In this document: piece by piece, positions 5,274 to 6,307 of the stretch | Position numbering within the stretch: position 1 is the stretch's first letter | Layout: each line of letters opens with the position of its first letter | Origin: Comamonadaceae bacterium | GTDB taxonomy: Bacteria; Pseudomonadota; Gammaproteobacteria; Burkholderiales; Burkholderiaceae_C | Direction: 5' to 3' | DNA length: 6,307 nucleotides | Assembly (NCBI GenBank): GCA_947454695.1 | Contig: CANGMW010000149.1 | Span: 1-6,307 of the forward strand | Notes under the pieces: generated by a model | Databases searched by the model: none | Told to the model about the DNA's origin: nothing | Seen by the model: the letters and a program-made list of their open reading frames with translations, nothing else | Translations under genes and position numbers: made by a program

Positions 5274-6307
5274 TCACCCCAGCATGAAGCCCGCAAAAAA
5301 CGCCGCCAGTTCCTGATGTGCATGGAGCGGCAGCACATGGGCCACGTACTGATCGGGGCGAACCACGACCAGCGCGCCTTGTGTGCGGTCGATCTGGCGC
5401 ATGTCAAAGATGTCGGGGCCGTATTGAAGATCGGCGGTGAAGAGCTTTTCGTAGTCACGCAAACCATAGGGGCCTTTTTGCGGCCACAGCAGCTCGGGCA
5501 GTTTTTCGATGGCGATATCGCGGTGGCGTTGCTGAAAAATGGCGTGCAGGTCGAACACGGCGTCGATGTCTTGTCCGGCGCGGGTGAACTTTCTCACCGG
5601 CGAATCGGCTGAGGTTTGCAGGAACTGGCACAAGCCCAGCAGGCCGCTGTGGGGCTGACTCAGATCGTTCGCGCCGGCAAAGGCGTACAGGCGCCAGCGG
5701 CCATCGGCGCGGTGCACATGACCCAGCTGCATGCGCTTGGCATCGGCCAAACGAACGACGGGCGCCGAGTGAAAGCGTCGCCCCATTTCATAGCCGCCGG
5801 CCAGCGCCTGGTGCGCGTCGGTGCCGCAAATGACAGACGGGCGGTACTGCGTACCCATGCCGGCGGTGAAGCGCAGGTGTTGCTCGAAATATTTCTGGAA
5901 CTCTTTGGGGTCCACGCCACCGGTGCCATCGTCAGCCGGCTTGTCGCTGATCATGTGCGCCCATTCGCGGTCAAAAGTGATGAGCGCATGCCCCATGAAC
6001 TGGCGCTCGGCCGAGTAGGTGTGCAGCAGCTCAGGCGGGCATTGCTGGCGCAAGACCGCAGCCAGTTTCCAGCCGAGGTTGAAGGTGTCTTGCATGGAGA
6101 AGTTCATGCCCTGGCCCGCTTTGGGGCTGTGGGTGTGGCAGGCGTCGCCCGCAATGAACACGCGCGGCAGGCGGTTCGGCATCTCGGCATCCGGCACGTC
6201 GTCGTACTTGTCGCAGATGCGGTGGCCGATTTCGTACACCGACCACCAGGCTACTTCCTTCACGTCCAATTTGTAGGGGTGCAGGATGCGTTGCGCCGCG
6301 GCGATGA
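5274..6307 (-). CDS. mobA: 3-hydroxybenzoate 4-hydroxylase MobA, C-terminal part (start beyond right edge)
   Basis: This is an FAD-dependent aromatic monooxygenase of the phenol hydroxylase family. MobA converts 3-hydroxybenzoate, NADPH and O2 to protocatechuate, which feeds ring cleavage. The visible 343 residues, read in an open frame from the right edge to TGA at 5276-5274, match the last part of the roughly 640-residue Comamonas testosteroni enzyme as I recall it. Shared stretches include AQRxLHPYKLxVK, WWSVYEIGxRIC, PRVFIAGDACHTHSPKAGQG and GALVVVRPDQYVAxVLPL. The second FAD-binding motif, with Gly-Asp at visible residues 53-54, is intact. After it come the substrate-domain helices, then RFHSAPVVRLADA near 177-189 and the C-terminal thioredoxin-like domain of this family. 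The N-terminal GxGxxG motif lies outside the window. A TTG at 6269 is only an internal Leu codon, because the homology continues upstream of it. There is no frameshift or stop in the visible part. A closely related phenol-type hydroxylase is the main alternative. Confidence 0.9.
   Translation of the reverse strand, partial: IAAAQRILHPYKLDVKEVAWWSVYEIGHRICDKYDDVPDAEMPNRLPRVFIAGDACHTHSPKAGQGMNFSMQDTFNLGWKLAAVLRQQCPPELLHTYSAERQFMGHALITFDREWAHMISDKPADDGTGGVDPKEFQKYFEQHLRFTAGMGTQYRPSVICGTDAHQALAGGYEMGRRFHSAPVVRLADAKRMQLGHVHRADGRWRLYAFAGANDLSQPHSGLLGLCQFLQTSADSPVRKFTRAGQDIDAVFDLHAIFQQRHRDIAIEKLPELLWPQKGPYGLRDYEKLFTADLQYGPDIFDMRQIDRTQGALVVVRPDQYVAHVLPLHAHQELAAFFAGFMLG

Noticed and set aside
5196..5612. 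A plus-strand open frame of 138 codons beginning in the terminator region.
   Set aside because: Its ATG is followed directly by the terminator stem, and most of it is antisense to mobA, whose homology is decisive.

Overview
The window is high-GC DNA with dense, short-spaced genes. Its protein sequences look like those of a beta-proteobacterium in Burkholderiales, probably Comamonadaceae. The strongest taxonomic clues are a 3-hydroxybenzoate 4-hydroxylase very close to MobA of Comamonas testosteroni and a DUF6279-type lipoprotein next to glmU. The assignment rests on recalled family sequences, not on a database search.

Layout: (1) 1-159, + strand, the last 52 codons of a gene that enters from the left and that I do not recognise. 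(2) 229-1110, - strand, a 293-residue predicted outer-membrane or periplasmic lipoprotein of unknown function (DUF6279-like). (3) 1109-2545 and 2573-4423, + strand, a tight glmU-glmS pair (27 bp apart). (4) 4500-5186, + strand, an AlkD-like DNA alkylation repair glycosylase. (5) 5201-5235, a long near-perfect inverted repeat that looks like a bidirectional terminator. (6) 5274-6307, - strand, the C-terminal half of mobA, whose start lies beyond the right edge.

How the genes work together: GlmS makes glucosamine-6-phosphate from fructose-6-phosphate and glutamine. GlmU performs the acetyl transfer and UMP transfer that end in UDP-GlcNAc, the precursor of peptidoglycan and lipopolysaccharide. 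The intermediate enzyme GlmM is not in the window. The lipoprotein is divergent from glmU, and their start codons share the palindrome CATG, so each gene's promoter must lie inside the other's coding sequence. AlkD-like repair and MobA aromatic catabolism (3-hydroxybenzoate to protocatechuate) have no evident functional link to the amino-sugar genes.

I found no mobile element, CRISPR array, tRNA or rRNA, and no convincing new system. This is mainly an ordinary chromosomal housekeeping region with a few local features worth checking: the zero-length divergent junction, unusual residues in the GlmU uridylyltransferase pocket, the bidirectional terminator, and small inverted repeats upstream of the alkylation repair gene. 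No gene-free stretch exceeds 90 bases.
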